Below, one piece after another: positions 16,434 to 25,622 of a DNA stretch of 64,000 nucleotides (positions are counted from its first letter, which is position 1; every line of letters starts with the position of its first letter). Both the position numbers and the translations under genes were made by a program. The notes below the pieces were generated by a model that did not search any database, had not been told where the DNA came from, and saw nothing but the letters and a program-made list of their open reading frames with translations. Source of the DNA: Flavobacterium sp. GTDB lineage: Bacteria; Bacteroidota; Bacteroidia; Flavobacteriales; Flavobacteriaceae. Location: positions 1 through 64,000 of the forward strand of contig NZ_JANXUG010000112.1 of the NCBI RefSeq assembly GCF_025352015.1, given 5' to 3'.

Positions 16434-17078
16434 ATGAATAAAAAAACAATACTACTTTTATTGCTGTCATCGATGTTAGGTTTTGCTCAAAACGGTTATC
16501 GAGATGGAAATCGCATTGGATTATCTGCCGGAGTTTCGCAAACTACTTTATTTACCAATAATTTTAATGCCAAACCCGAAATGGGTTTTGCTGGAGGTCT
16601 TTCTATAAGAGGAAATTATTACAATAACTGGAGCATGATTTATGGAATGCAGTTTTTTGCTAATAATTTTTCGCTCGAATCTACGTTTAACCAAAATATA
16701 AAATACAGTATTCAAGGTGTTCAAATTAGATTATTGTTAAGTTATAATGTGGTTCAAGATCATGTTTCAATAGATTTTGGACCTGTACTTCAAGTAAACG
16801 GGAAATTAGGAATTGCCTCGTCAGATGAAACAAAAACAATCAAGGGAACTTTGCTAAAAGCCAATCAAATTATTGATGTTTCGCCAGTGAGCGGAAACTT
16901 TTATTTTGGTATTTCTGCAGGAAGTAAAACCATTCGGGCAGTGATTTTTTATGAATATGGTTTTACCAACTTGTTAAATAAACTCAACAATGATACTAGT
17001 TTACAAGCCTTGAATAATAACAATAGTTTCAAAGGAAACTTGGGAACCATAAATGGGCAGGTGATTTTTAATTTATAA
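16434..17078 (+). CDS. Outer-membrane beta-barrel (porin-like) protein
   Basis: The 214-residue protein has a signal peptide (MNKKTILLLLLSSMLGFAQ) and then alternating hydrophobic/polar strands rich in Gly, Tyr and Asn (GLSAGVSQTTLFTNNF, MGFAGGLSIRGNYYNNWSMIYGMQFFANNFSLES, IRLLLSYNVVQDHVSIDFGPVLQVNG). It ends in an aromatic/hydrophobic strand (INGQVIFNL). This fits the small PorT-like barrel families common in Bacteroidota. Ligand or pore function is unknown. It is monocistronic and convergent with gltX. Confidence 0.75.
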   Translation: MNKKTILLLLLSSMLGFAQNGYRDGNRIGLSAGVSQTTLFTNNFNAKPEMGFAGGLSIRGNYYNNWSMIYGMQFFANNFSLESTFNQNIKYSIQGVQIRLLLSYNVVQDHVSIDFGPVLQVNGKLGIASSDETKTIKGTLLKANQIIDVSPVSGNFYFGISAGSKTIRAVIFYEYGFTNLLNKLNNDTSLQALNNNNSFKGNLGTINGQVIFNL

Positions 17079-17117
17079 AAAAGTATTTTTTTCACACAAC
17101 GCAATTGTACTTTTATC

Positions 17118-18635
17118 TTATAATCGTACGATTGCTGTTTCTAATCGAGTTATAGTTTCATCTTTGCCAATCAGTTCTACAATATCAAAAAGATGAGGTC
17201 CTTTCAAAGCACCAACCAAACTCAAACGGAACGGCTGCATTACTTTTCCCATTCCAATTTCGTTTTCAGTCATCCATTTTTTTACAACATTTTCAATGTT
17301 TATTGAAGTGAAATAATCGATAGATTTTAAAACTTCTATTAATAGTTTCATTAATTCTGGCGCGTCTTCTTTCCAGTTTTTTGCTGCTTTTTCATCATAA
17401 GAGGTCGGCGGTTCAAAAAAGAAATTACTCATTTCCCAAAACTCTGAGACAAAATTGGCGCGTTCTTTTATTAAGGAAACGATTCTTGTCAATTTTACAT
17501 CTGTCACAGTGAGCGCAGTCGAAGTGCTTCTATTTAACAAATCCTTCTTAAACAATTCTGCCAAACTCTCGTCGCTTTGCTTTTGCAAATACTGATGATT
17601 AAACCAGTTGTTTTTATCGGGATCAAATTTGGCTCCGGATTTATGAACTCTGTTTAAGTCAAATTTTTCTATTAGTTCTTCTAACGAAAATAATTCTTGT
17701 TCTGTTCCGTCATTCCACCCCAATAATGCCAAAAAGTTTATTACAGCTTCTGGGAAAAAACCTTTTTCTCTATACCCAGACGATATGACTTCATCGCTTT
17801 TCCACTCTAAAGGAAATACTGGAAAACCTAATTTATCACCATCTCGCTTGGAGAGTTTTCCGTTACCAACAGGTTTTAAAATCAACGGAAGATGCGCAAA
17901 TTTTGGCGCTTCCCAACCAAAAGCTTTGTATAACAAATAGTGCAGCGGCATTGATGGCAACCATTCTTCGCCGCGAATAACATGCGAAGTTTCCATTAAA
18001 TGATCATCAACAATATTCGCCAAATGATACGTTGGCATTCCGTCGCTTTTAAACAAAACTTTGTCGTCAAGAAGATTGGTCTCGAAATGAATATCGTCAC
18101 GAATAATGTCGTGCAAATCCAATCTTTCATTTACAGGGGTTTTAAATCGGATTACATAATCTTCACCAGCTGCAATTCTTTTTTCAGTTTCTTCTTTTGA
18201 AATTAGTAACGAAGTATCTAGTTTTTCGCGATTGTGCCAATTGTAGATAAATGTTTTTCCTTGTTCTTCGTGCTGTTTTCTGCATAAATCCAAAGCTTCA
18301 GGGGTATCAAAAGCATAATATGCCCAACCAGAATCTATCAATTGAAGAGCATATTTTTTGTATATATCTTTTCGTTCGGATTGACGGTAGGGTCCAAATT
18401 TTTCATTCTTTCCAATGGTTTCGCTGGGAGCAATACCTAACCATTCCAATGCCTCAAAAATGTATTGTTCGGCTCCTGGGATAAAACGATTTTGGTCTGT
18501 ATCTTCTATTCTTAAATAGAAAACACCATCATTTTTTTTGGCAAACAAATAATTAAATAAAGCAGTACGAACACCACCAATATGCAATGGTCCAGTTGGA
18601 CTTGGCGCAAAACGAACTCGAACAGGTCTTGACAT
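17118..18635 (-). CDS. gltX: Glutamyl-tRNA synthetase
   Basis: The 505-residue class I synthetase shows the HIGH region as RFAPSPTGPLHIGGVRTALFN (residues 8-28) and the KMSKS loop as GKLSKRDGDKLGFPVFP (about 260-275). The C-terminal part is the helical anticodon-binding domain of bacterial GluRS. It charges tRNA-Glu. One oddity: residues LNRSTSTALTVTDVKLTR near 370 are encoded by a dispersed repeat (17502-17528) that lies in frame. The minus-strand start ATG at 18635 is preceded by a -7 element. Confidence 0.96.
   Translation of the reverse strand: MSRPVRVRFAPSPTGPLHIGGVRTALFNYLFAKKNDGVFYLRIEDTDQNRFIPGAEQYIFEALEWLGIAPSETIGKNEKFGPYRQSERKDIYKKYALQLIDSGWAYYAFDTPEALDLCRKQHEEQGKTFIYNWHNREKLDTSLLISKEETEKRIAAGEDYVIRFKTPVNERLDLHDIIRDDIHFETNLLDDKVLFKSDGMPTYHLANIVDDHLMETSHVIRGEEWLPSMPLHYLLYKAFGWEAPKFAHLPLILKPVGNGKLSKRDGDKLGFPVFPLEWKSDEVISSGYREKGFFPEAVINFLALLGWNDGTEQELFSLEELIEKFDLNRVHKSGAKFDPDKNNWFNHQYLQKQSDESLAELFKKDLLNRSTSTALTVTDVKLTRIVSLIKERANFVSEFWEMSNFFFEPPTSYDEKAAKNWKEDAPELMKLLIEVLKSIDYFTSINIENVVKKWMTENEIGMGKVMQPFRLSLVGALKGPHLFDIVELIGKDETITRLETAIVRL
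17502..17528 (+). repeat. Dispersed GAGCGCAG repeat inside gltX
   Basis: Plus strand TGTCACAGTGAGCGCAGTCG followed by AAGTGCT. It shares GAGCGCAGnCGAAG and the leading TGTCA with the intergenic copy at 8458. Read in gltX it encodes STSTALTVT, in frame. Confidence 0.65.
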
Positions 18636-18652
18636 TTTATTAAAATTTGGTG

Positions 18653-18660
18653 CAAAGATA
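18653..18660 (-). promoter_or_regulatory. Candidate -7 element for gltX
   Basis: Minus strand TATCTTTG, a TAnnTTTG match 17 bases before the gltX ATG, the same spacing as at glnS. Confidence 0.5.
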
Positions 18661-18691
18661 ATCAGAAGTTTGGTGTCAGAAGTTTATAATT

Positions 18692-19723
18692 TTAGGTTTT
18701 CATTTCGGATGGAATTCTTTTGTTCATCACCGCAAACCAAAGCGGTGGAACTAAAGACAAGACCATACTTGTGGGATAACCATAGGGCATTTGTGGCGAA
18801 ACGAAATGATATTCTAAAACTTGAAATTTCTTTTGTGATTTATAATGATGGTCGCTGTGCCGCGTAAGTTCATACAACATAATTCTACCTAAAATATGAT
18901 TGGAATTCCATGAGTGTTTTTCACTTACACGCTCGTAACGTCCAGAAGGTAAAAGATTTCTTTTTAAACCGTAATGTTCTATATAATTGATGGTTTCTAA
19001 TAACAGAAAACCTATTATACCTGCTGATAAAACGATTGTAAAGGACAAAATTCCGAAGGAAAAGTAAATCAAAATAAGATACGTAATTTGAATTAAAGTA
19101 AACCACATCATATCATTTTTTAAAGAAAAAAAAGAACGATTTTCATTTTGATTTAATTTCTTCTGTATTTGCCACGCTTTAATATAGGTTCCGCAAATCG
19201 TTTGAATCCAAAATGCGTAAAGCGATTGATTAATTTTTGCGGTTGATGGATCTTGCGGTGTTGAAACATGCACGTGATGACCATGATTATGTTCGATAAA
19301 AAAATGAGTGTAATGCGATGGAATCAAAAGCAATTTCCCCAACATTCGTTCATACAATTTTTCTCGGTGACCCAGTTCGTGCGCAACATTTATTCCGTTT
19401 GAGCCAAGTATGATTCCTAAACTTACTATTATACCAATAATTTCTGAATTCGAAAGATTCTTATTAGTTTTTACTATCAAAACATATAACAAACTGCCAT
19501 AAACTATAACTACATTTAGGTACAGTAGAAGGTCAAAAAAACCATTTTTGAGCCTATTATCAATTTCATCAGCCGAATAGTTTTTTTCGTTTCTAGGCAA
19601 AATAAGCTCTAAAAATGGAATCAAAACAAATGCAAAGACTACCCCAGAAAAACTCCAGTAACCACCAAAATAAATCCCTATTATTGCTATAAACGGAACG
19701 CAATAAGCCAATAAATATTTCAT
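18692..19723 (-). CDS. AlkB-like alkane 1-monooxygenase / membrane di-iron hydroxylase
   Basis: About 343 residues from the ATG at 19723 (a TTG at 19729 is also possible). It has several membrane helices and the histidine boxes of membrane non-haem di-iron enzymes in AlkB order: HELGH, EHNHGHH, NYIEHYG and LTRHSDHHYK. The NYIEHYG box is typical of AlkB rather than of fatty-acid desaturases. AlkB hydroxylates terminal carbons of alkanes with a rubredoxin partner. No rubredoxin gene is adjacent, so the substrate here, alkane or fatty acyl, is unsure. Confidence 0.85.
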   Translation of the reverse strand: MKYLLAYCVPFIAIIGIYFGGYWSFSGVVFAFVLIPFLELILPRNEKNYSADEIDNRLKNGFFDLLLYLNVVIVYGSLLYVLIVKTNKNLSNSEIIGIIVSLGIILGSNGINVAHELGHREKLYERMLGKLLLIPSHYTHFFIEHNHGHHVHVSTPQDPSTAKINQSLYAFWIQTICGTYIKAWQIQKKLNQNENRSFFSLKNDMMWFTLIQITYLILIYFSFGILSFTIVLSAGIIGFLLLETINYIEHYGLKRNLLPSGRYERVSEKHSWNSNHILGRIMLYELTRHSDHHYKSQKKFQVLEYHFVSPQMPYGYPTSMVLSLVPPLWFAVMNKRIPSEMKT

Positions 19724-19778
19724 AATCAATGTATTTATGGTCTAAATTTACTGAAGTTTTTAAGAAATAAAAATATAA

Positions 19779-22700
19779 ATGATTGGCAAATTTTTAACGC
19801 TTTGTTATTCGGTAAAAAGTGTACATTTAACGGTTATAAAAAATAAACTGCAAAAATTGGAGAATTCACACATTATATATCAAAAGTTAGAAGATTTTAT
19901 AAAGAAATTTTATACTAATGAATTAATCCGCGGAGTACTTTTGTTTGTCGGATTAGGGTTGATATATTTTATTTTCACCTTATTTGTGGAGTACTTTCTT
20001 TGGCTTAAACCTGCGGCAAGAACATTTTTGTTTTGCACGTTTGTTATTGTGGAAGTTTTTCTTTTGGTTCGTTTTATCTTTTTTCCATTATTCAAATTAT
20101 TTAAACTTCAAAAAGGAATAGATTACAAAGAAGCTTCCACCATTATTGGAAACCATTTCAACGAAGTTAGTGACAAACTAATCAATTTTCTCCAACTTTC
20201 TCAAGATAAAAATGAGTCTGAATTGCTATTGGCATCCATTAATCAAAAAGCAAATGCATTGCAACCCATCCCTTTTGGAAACGCTATTAACTTACGAAAT
20301 AACAAGAAATATTTACCACTAGCGATAGTTCCCGTACTGTTTTTTGCATTTTTCTATCTTTCCGGAAACAGCAGTATGATTTCGCAAAGTTTGAATAGAG
20401 TCGTTAATTTTAAGCAGCAATTTTTACCGCCAGCACCATTTGTATTTGTGGTTTTGAACGCCAATTTACAGACAGAGCAAAACAAGGATTTCCTTTTGAA
20501 GGTAAGAACCATAGGTAAAGTTGTTCCAGAAAATGCTATGATTTTCATTGGCAATGAAAGCTATTTTATGGAAAGCAATAAAACGGGAGAATTTGAATTT
20601 GTTATTCCTAAACCTACAGAAAATTTAGATTTTCATATTGAGGCGAATGCCGTTTCTTCCCATGATTATGAGTTAAAGGTTATTACTGTTCCGTCAATTT
20701 CTAATTTTGAAATGGTACTGAATTTTCCAAATTATTTAAATAAAAAGTCAGAAGTTGTCAAAGGAACTGGAAACGCCATTGTTCCAGAAGGAACTCAAGT
20801 AACATGGCGCATAAATACTTTAGCCACACAAAAAGTGGATTGGGTGAACGAAAATTCACGATTTACTTTTGCCAAACAAGACAATGTATTTTCATTGTCT
20901 AAAAACATAGTTCAAAATGTTGATTATCAAATTCTAACTTCTAATACAAAAATTCAGAATTACGAGAAATTAAATTATCAAATTTCTGTAATAAAAGATC
21001 AGTTCCCAACGATTACTGTCAATAATGCTCCTGATAGTTTAAAGATTAATAAAAGCGTTGTTTTAGGTCAGGTTTCAGATGATTATGGTTTGTCTAAATT
21101 GCAAATTGTGTACTATCCAAAAAACACTCCTAACGTTTCAAAAAAAGCAACTATCCCTGTAAAGAAAGAGGTCTTTGACCAGTTTGTGTTTTCGTTCCCG
21201 GGCAATCTTCCTGTTGAAGAAGGGATATCTTACGAATATTATTTTGAGGTTTTTGATAACGATGCTTTTCATAACTATAAAAGCACCAAATCTTCGGTTT
21301 TCAGCAATAGGATTTCAACAGAAACTGAAAAGCAAGACGAAATGATGCAACAGCAAAATGAGAATATAAATGCCATGTCAAAATCCTTAAAGACGCAAGA
21401 CAAGCAACTTTCAGAAATGGATAAGCTGCAGAAAATGAGTAAAGAAAAAGATAATTTGGAATACAAAGATCAGCAGAAAGTAAACGATTTCATTCAGCGT
21501 CAAAAACAACAAGATGAAGTAATGAAAAACTTTTCAGAAAAGATGAAAGACAACCTGGATAAATTTAAAACAGAAAAAAAAGACGAAAAGAAAGATTTGC
21601 TGCAGGATAGATTAGAGAAAGCGAAAGATGAATTAGAAAAAAACAAAAAATTGCTTGATGTACTTCAAAAATTGAATGACAAAATTAGCAAAGAAGAATT
21701 GTTTGAAAAAATGGAAAAATTTCAGCAAGCTAGTAAAAACCAAACCAAAAGTTTGGAACAATTAGTAGAACTTACCAAACGGTATTATGTAGAAAAAAAA
21801 GCACAACAAGTTGCCGATAAGTTAAATAAACTTGCTGATAAGCAAGACAAATTAGCTGATAAAACAGACGAGAATAACGCTGAAAAGCAAAATGAAATAA
21901 ATAAAGAATTTGACAAACTGCAGGAAGAACTAAAAGAATTACAAAAAGAAAACAAAGAATTAAAAGTTCCGATGGATTTGCCTAAAACAGAAGAGAAAGA
22001 GAAAAGCATCGATGAAGATTTAAAAGAGGCAAAAGAACAACTTCAAAAAGAACAAAAAGAAAAAGCTAAACCAAAACAGAAAAGTGCATCAAAAAAAATG
22101 AAGCAAATGAGTCAAAAGATGCAAGAACAAATGGCATCCGATGACAAAGAGCAAATGGAAGAAGATGTTGCCATGTTAAGACAGATTTTGGACAATCTCT
22201 TGGCATTTTCTTTTTCTGAAGAGGATGTAATGAAACAATTTAGGAGCCTCAAACGCGGAGCGCCATCATTTAATAAAAATTTGAAAATACAGCAAGATTT
22301 AAAGCAACAATTCAAACATGTTGACGACAGTTTATTTGCTATGTCGTTACGTAATCCAAAAATAGCTGAAGATATTACTAAAGAAATAGGAAATGTTCAA
22401 TATAATGTAGACAAATCAATCGAAACTTTAGCCGAAGCCAATGTTTCTAAAGGTAATTCATACCAGCAATATGCCGTTTCCTCGTCCAATAAATTAGCAG
22501 ATATGTTGAGTGATATTTTAAATGGAATGCAGATGGAAATGTCAGGATCGGGCGCAGGAAAGCCAAAACCAGGTAAGGGTCAGGGTCAAGGAATGCAATT
22601 GCCCGACATTATCAAAAAGCAGGAAGGCCTAGGAGAAAAAATAAAAAAAGGAATGAATAAAGGTGAAAAATCAGGTGAAGGTCAGGGCGAAAAAGAAGGG

Positions 22701-23216
22701 CAAGGGCAGCAAGGCCATAAGGGAAGCGGCGGTAAGGACGATGGTAAAGGTGATGGCGGAAAAGGGCAAGGAAATCAAAAAGGTGGAGAAAATGGGCAAG
22801 ATGGAGAAGGAGATTCAAAAAACATCATGGAGATTTATAAAGAACAACAACAATTACGAGAAGCCTTGGAAAATGAGCTGAAAAAACAGGGTCTTGGCGG
22901 CAATGGTCAAAACACTTTAGATCAAATGAAGCAAATTGAGAAACAATTACTCAATAAGGGTTTTAACAATGAAACGCTTCAAAAGATTTTAAACGTAAAA
23001 TATGAATTATTAAAATTAGAAAAAGCTGTGCAGCAACAAGGTGAAGACAAAAAACGTCAATCTGAAACAAATAAGAAAGAATTTAACAATCTAGCAGCTC
23101 CTCTTCCAGAAAAGCTTCAAGAATATTTGAATAGTATTGAAATTTTAAACAGACAAAGTTTACCTTTGCGCTCTAATTTTACTCAAAAGGTTCAAGCATA
23201 TTTTAAAATACAATGA
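19779..23216 (+). CDS. DUF4175 family membrane protein with long coiled coil
   Basis: The 1145-residue protein has membrane helices near 50-75, 80-105 and 175-195, then beta-rich, Ig-like domains (about 200-515). A very long Lys/Glu/Gln coiled-coil region (about 520-860) is followed by a Gly/Lys/Gln low-complexity stretch (about 920-1010; GKGQGQG, GDGGKGQG). This is the DUF4175 architecture of Bacteroidota; function unknown. The first 30 residues (MIGKFLTLCYSVKSVHL) are unusual, and homologues usually begin near YQKLEDFIKKFY, so the true start may be a TTG further on. It overlaps ybeY by four bases (ATGA). Confidence 0.85.
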   Translation: MIGKFLTLCYSVKSVHLTVIKNKLQKLENSHIIYQKLEDFIKKFYTNELIRGVLLFVGLGLIYFIFTLFVEYFLWLKPAARTFLFCTFVIVEVFLLVRFIFFPLFKLFKLQKGIDYKEASTIIGNHFNEVSDKLINFLQLSQDKNESELLLASINQKANALQPIPFGNAINLRNNKKYLPLAIVPVLFFAFFYLSGNSSMISQSLNRVVNFKQQFLPPAPFVFVVLNANLQTEQNKDFLLKVRTIGKVVPENAMIFIGNESYFMESNKTGEFEFVIPKPTENLDFHIEANAVSSHDYELKVITVPSISNFEMVLNFPNYLNKKSEVVKGTGNAIVPEGTQVTWRINTLATQKVDWVNENSRFTFAKQDNVFSLSKNIVQNVDYQILTSNTKIQNYEKLNYQISVIKDQFPTITVNNAPDSLKINKSVVLGQVSDDYGLSKLQIVYYPKNTPNVSKKATIPVKKEVFDQFVFSFPGNLPVEEGISYEYYFEVFDNDAFHNYKSTKSSVFSNRISTETEKQDEMMQQQNENINAMSKSLKTQDKQLSEMDKLQKMSKEKDNLEYKDQQKVNDFIQRQKQQDEVMKNFSEKMKDNLDKFKTEKKDEKKDLLQDRLEKAKDELEKNKKLLDVLQKLNDKISKEELFEKMEKFQQASKNQTKSLEQLVELTKRYYVEKKAQQVADKLNKLADKQDKLADKTDENNAEKQNEINKEFDKLQEELKELQKENKELKVPMDLPKTEEKEKSIDEDLKEAKEQLQKEQKEKAKPKQKSASKKMKQMSQKMQEQMASDDKEQMEEDVAMLRQILDNLLAFSFSEEDVMKQFRSLKRGAPSFNKNLKIQQDLKQQFKHVDDSLFAMSLRNPKIAEDITKEIGNVQYNVDKSIETLAEANVSKGNSYQQYAVSSSNKLADMLSDILNGMQMEMSGSGAGKPKPGKGQGQGMQLPDIIKKQEGLGEKIKKGMNKGEKSGEGQGEKEGQGQQGHKGSGGKDDGKGDGGKGQGNQKGGENGQDGEGDSKNIMEIYKEQQQLREALENELKKQGLGGNGQNTLDQMKQIEKQLLNKGFNNETLQKILNVKYELLKLEKAVQQQGEDKKRQSETNKKEFNNLAAPLPEKLQEYLNSIEILNRQSLPLRSNFTQKVQAYFKIQ

Positions 23217-23635
23217 TTAATTTTAATTACGAGTTTGACTATAAATTAGTAGACGAAGAGCTTTATTCAGACTGGTTGTCCAATGTCATTATTTCTGAAT
23301 CAAAAACGGAAGGTGAGCTTAACTATATCTTTTGTGATGACTATTATTTACTGAAATTAAACAACAAATATTTATCACACGATACTTTAACAGACATTAT
23401 TAGTTTCGACTATTCAATAGGAAATAAGTTACAGGGAGATATTTTCATTTCTGTTGAAAGAGTCCAGGAGAACGCATCAGATTTTAAGGTTTCATTTGAT
23501 GATGAGTTAAAAAGAGTTCTTATTCACGGGCTGTTGCACTTATGCGGATATAAAGATAAAAGTGAGCAAGACGAAATTATTATGCGTCAAAAAGAAGATG
23601 AAAAAATGAAGATGTTCCACGTGAAACAAAATTAA
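23213..23635 (+). CDS. ybeY: Endoribonuclease YbeY (16S rRNA maturation)
   Basis: The 140-residue protein has the metal-binding signature of YbeY near its end, HGLLHLCGYKDKSEQDEIIM, matching H-G-x-L-H-L-x-G-Y-D-H in pattern. SHDTLTDIISFDY upstream is also conserved. YbeY is a zinc-dependent RNase in 16S 3' end processing and ribosome quality control. Its start overlaps the DUF4175 stop, and mnmG follows after one base, so the three are one operon. Its last codons (MFHVKQN) overlap a parS-like palindrome. Confidence 0.93.
   Translation: MINFNYEFDYKLVDEELYSDWLSNVIISESKTEGELNYIFCDDYYLLKLNNKYLSHDTLTDIISFDYSIGNKLQGDIFISVERVQENASDFKVSFDDELKRVLIHGLLHLCGYKDKSEQDEIIMRQKEDEKMKMFHVKQN
23613..23628. other. 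parS-like centromere site (perfect 16-mer)
   Basis: TGTTCCACGTGAAACA is identical to the ParB-binding parS palindrome known from Bacillus subtilis and widely conserved. It lies in the last codons of ybeY, giving the peptide MFHVKQ. A second copy lies at 25574. Confidence 0.8.
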
Positions 23636-23636
23636 A

Positions 23637-25508
23637 ATGTTTTTAGAACGATATGATGTCATAGTGGTTGGGGCAGGTCATGCGGGCTGTGAAGCGGCAG
23701 CAGCAGCAGCCAATTTAGGGTGTAGCACCTTATTAGTTACTATGAGTTTACAAAACATAGCTCAAATGTCATGCAATCCAGCTATAGGAGGAATCGCTAA
23801 AGGTCAAATTGTCCGTGAAATAGATGCGCTTGGGGGTTATTCTGGAATAATCTCAGATATTACAGCAGTACAGTTTAAAATGTTGAACAAATCAAAAGGA
23901 CCAGCTATGTGGTCGCCTAGGGTTCAGTCTGATAGAATGCGTTTTTCTGAAGAATGGCGACTGCGACTAGAAAAAACACCCAATCTTGATTTTTATCAAG
24001 AAATGGTTAAAGGACTTTTGATAAACAATAATAAGATTGAAGGAGTTGTAACTGCACTTGGAATAGAAATAAAAGCTAAAACTGTTGTGCTGACTAATGG
24101 AACTTTTTTAAACGGATTAATTCATATTGGTGAGAAACAATTCGGTGGTGGTAGAGCTGGTGAAAGTGCTTCCTATGGAATAACAGAAGATTTAGTTAAG
24201 CTCGGTTTTGAAGCGGGCAGAATGAAAACGGGAACACCGCCAAGAGTTGACGGTCGTTCTTTAGATTATACAAAAATGATTGAAGAAGCAGGGGATCTGT
24301 TTCCTGACAAATTTTCATATTCCGATGAAACGCAACCTTTGACTCGTCAAAAACTATGTCACATGACGTATACGTCAAATGAGGTGCATAATATTCTTCG
24401 AGAAGGCTTCGATCGATCGCCTATGTTTAATGGGCGAATCAAAAGTATGGGTCCGCGCTACTGTCCTTCTATTGAAGATAAAATAAATCGATTTGCAGAT
24501 AAAGAACGACATCAATTATTTGTTGAACCTGAAGGTTGGAATACCGTAGAGGTTTATGTAAATGGGTTTTCAACGTCGTTGCCAGAGGATATTCAGTTTA
24601 AAGCACTGCGCTCAGTAAAAGGATTTGAAAAAGTTAAGTTTTTCCGACCTGGATATGCTATAGAGTATGATTATTTTCCTCCGACACAACTTAAACACAC
24701 TTTAGAAACTAAAATAGTAGATGGTCTGTATTTTGCTGGTCAAATCAACGGTACAACTGGGTATGAAGAAGCGGCTTCACAAGGTATAATGGCAGGAATT
24801 AACGCAGCGTTAAAAGTAAAAGAACAAGAACCAATGATATTGCGTCGAGACGAAGCTTATATCGGAGTCTTGATTGATGACTTAATTACTAAAGGAACCG
24901 ATGAACCATACCGCATGTTTACATCAAGAGCAGAATTTAGAACTTTGCTACGACAAGACAATGCAGATTTTAGGCTAACACCAAAAGCATTTGAAATAGG
25001 TTTGGTGAGCGAAAAACGCTTACTAAGAATGGAGCATAAATTTAATGAAAGTGAAAAAATGGTTCAGTTTTTTAAACAAACTAGTGTTACATCAGAGGAA
25101 GCCAATCCAATTTTGGAAGCCAAAGACAGCGCGCCAATGATTCAATCTGATAAGATGTTTAAAGTGTTTTCAAGACCACAAATCGTGCTAGATGATTTTT
25201 TAAAATTCGAAAAAGTTTCCGAATATGTATCAAATAATGATTTAGATAAAGAAATCATTGAGCAAGCCGAAATTCAAGTAAAATATTCCGGTTATATCGA
25301 AAAAGAAAGAAATAATGCCGAAAAATTAATACGATTAGAAGATATAAAAATACCAGAAAATTTTGATTACCAAAAAATTAAATCAATGTCGATAGAAGCA
25401 AAGCAAAAGTTAAGCTCCATTCGTCCTATAACCATTTCACAAGCATCAAGAATCAGCGGGGTATCTCCTGCTGATGTATCCATTTTACTAATTTATATGG
25501 GACGATAG
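23637..25508 (+). CDS. mnmG: tRNA uridine-5-carboxymethylaminomethyl modification enzyme MnmG
   Basis: The 623-residue FAD enzyme starts with the dinucleotide-binding motif VIVVGAGHAGCEAA (about 8-21). It contains the family signatures MSCNPAIGGIAKGQIVREIDALGG and GRMKTGTPPRVDGRSLDY, and the C-terminal helical domain that contacts MnmE (IRPITISQASRISGVSPADVSILLIYMG). With MnmE it installs the cmnm5 group on U34 of certain tRNAs. It is the last gene of the DUF4175-ybeY-mnmG operon and is flanked by parS-like sites. Confidence 0.97.
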   Translation: MFLERYDVIVVGAGHAGCEAAAAAANLGCSTLLVTMSLQNIAQMSCNPAIGGIAKGQIVREIDALGGYSGIISDITAVQFKMLNKSKGPAMWSPRVQSDRMRFSEEWRLRLEKTPNLDFYQEMVKGLLINNNKIEGVVTALGIEIKAKTVVLTNGTFLNGLIHIGEKQFGGGRAGESASYGITEDLVKLGFEAGRMKTGTPPRVDGRSLDYTKMIEEAGDLFPDKFSYSDETQPLTRQKLCHMTYTSNEVHNILREGFDRSPMFNGRIKSMGPRYCPSIEDKINRFADKERHQLFVEPEGWNTVEVYVNGFSTSLPEDIQFKALRSVKGFEKVKFFRPGYAIEYDYFPPTQLKHTLETKIVDGLYFAGQINGTTGYEEAASQGIMAGINAALKVKEQEPMILRRDEAYIGVLIDDLITKGTDEPYRMFTSRAEFRTLLRQDNADFRLTPKAFEIGLVSEKRLLRMEHKFNESEKMVQFFKQTSVTSEEANPILEAKDSAPMIQSDKMFKVFSRPQIVLDDFLKFEKVSEYVSNNDLDKEIIEQAEIQVKYSGYIEKERNNAEKLIRLEDIKIPENFDYQKIKSMSIEAKQKLSSIRPITISQASRISGVSPADVSILLIYMGR

Positions 25509-25573
25509 AATTTTAGATCTATGAATTAATAATTCTGCTATCTGATAGCTTCAATCAGCAATCGTAAATATTT

Positions 25574-25589
25574 TGTTCCACGTGAAACG
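25574..25589. other. parS-like centromere site (15 of 16)
   Basis: TGTTCCACGTGAAACG differs from the parS palindrome only at the last base. It is intergenic, between mnmG and the methyltransferase gene, about 1.96 kb from the perfect copy. Confidence 0.75.
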
Positions 25590-25622
25590 AATTTTGTTAA
25601 GTCCCCCAAATAAAGCCTTCAT

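Noticed and set aside
18692..19723. AlkB-like gene as a fatty-acid desaturase
   Set aside because: The NYIEHYG box and the HELGH/EHNHGHH spacing match AlkB-type hydroxylases better, although the substrate remains open.
22560..22820. Gly/Lys/Gln-rich repeats in the DUF4175 gene as a mobile or CRISPR-like array
   Set aside because: They are low-complexity coding repeats in a single long frame with no constant spacer structure.
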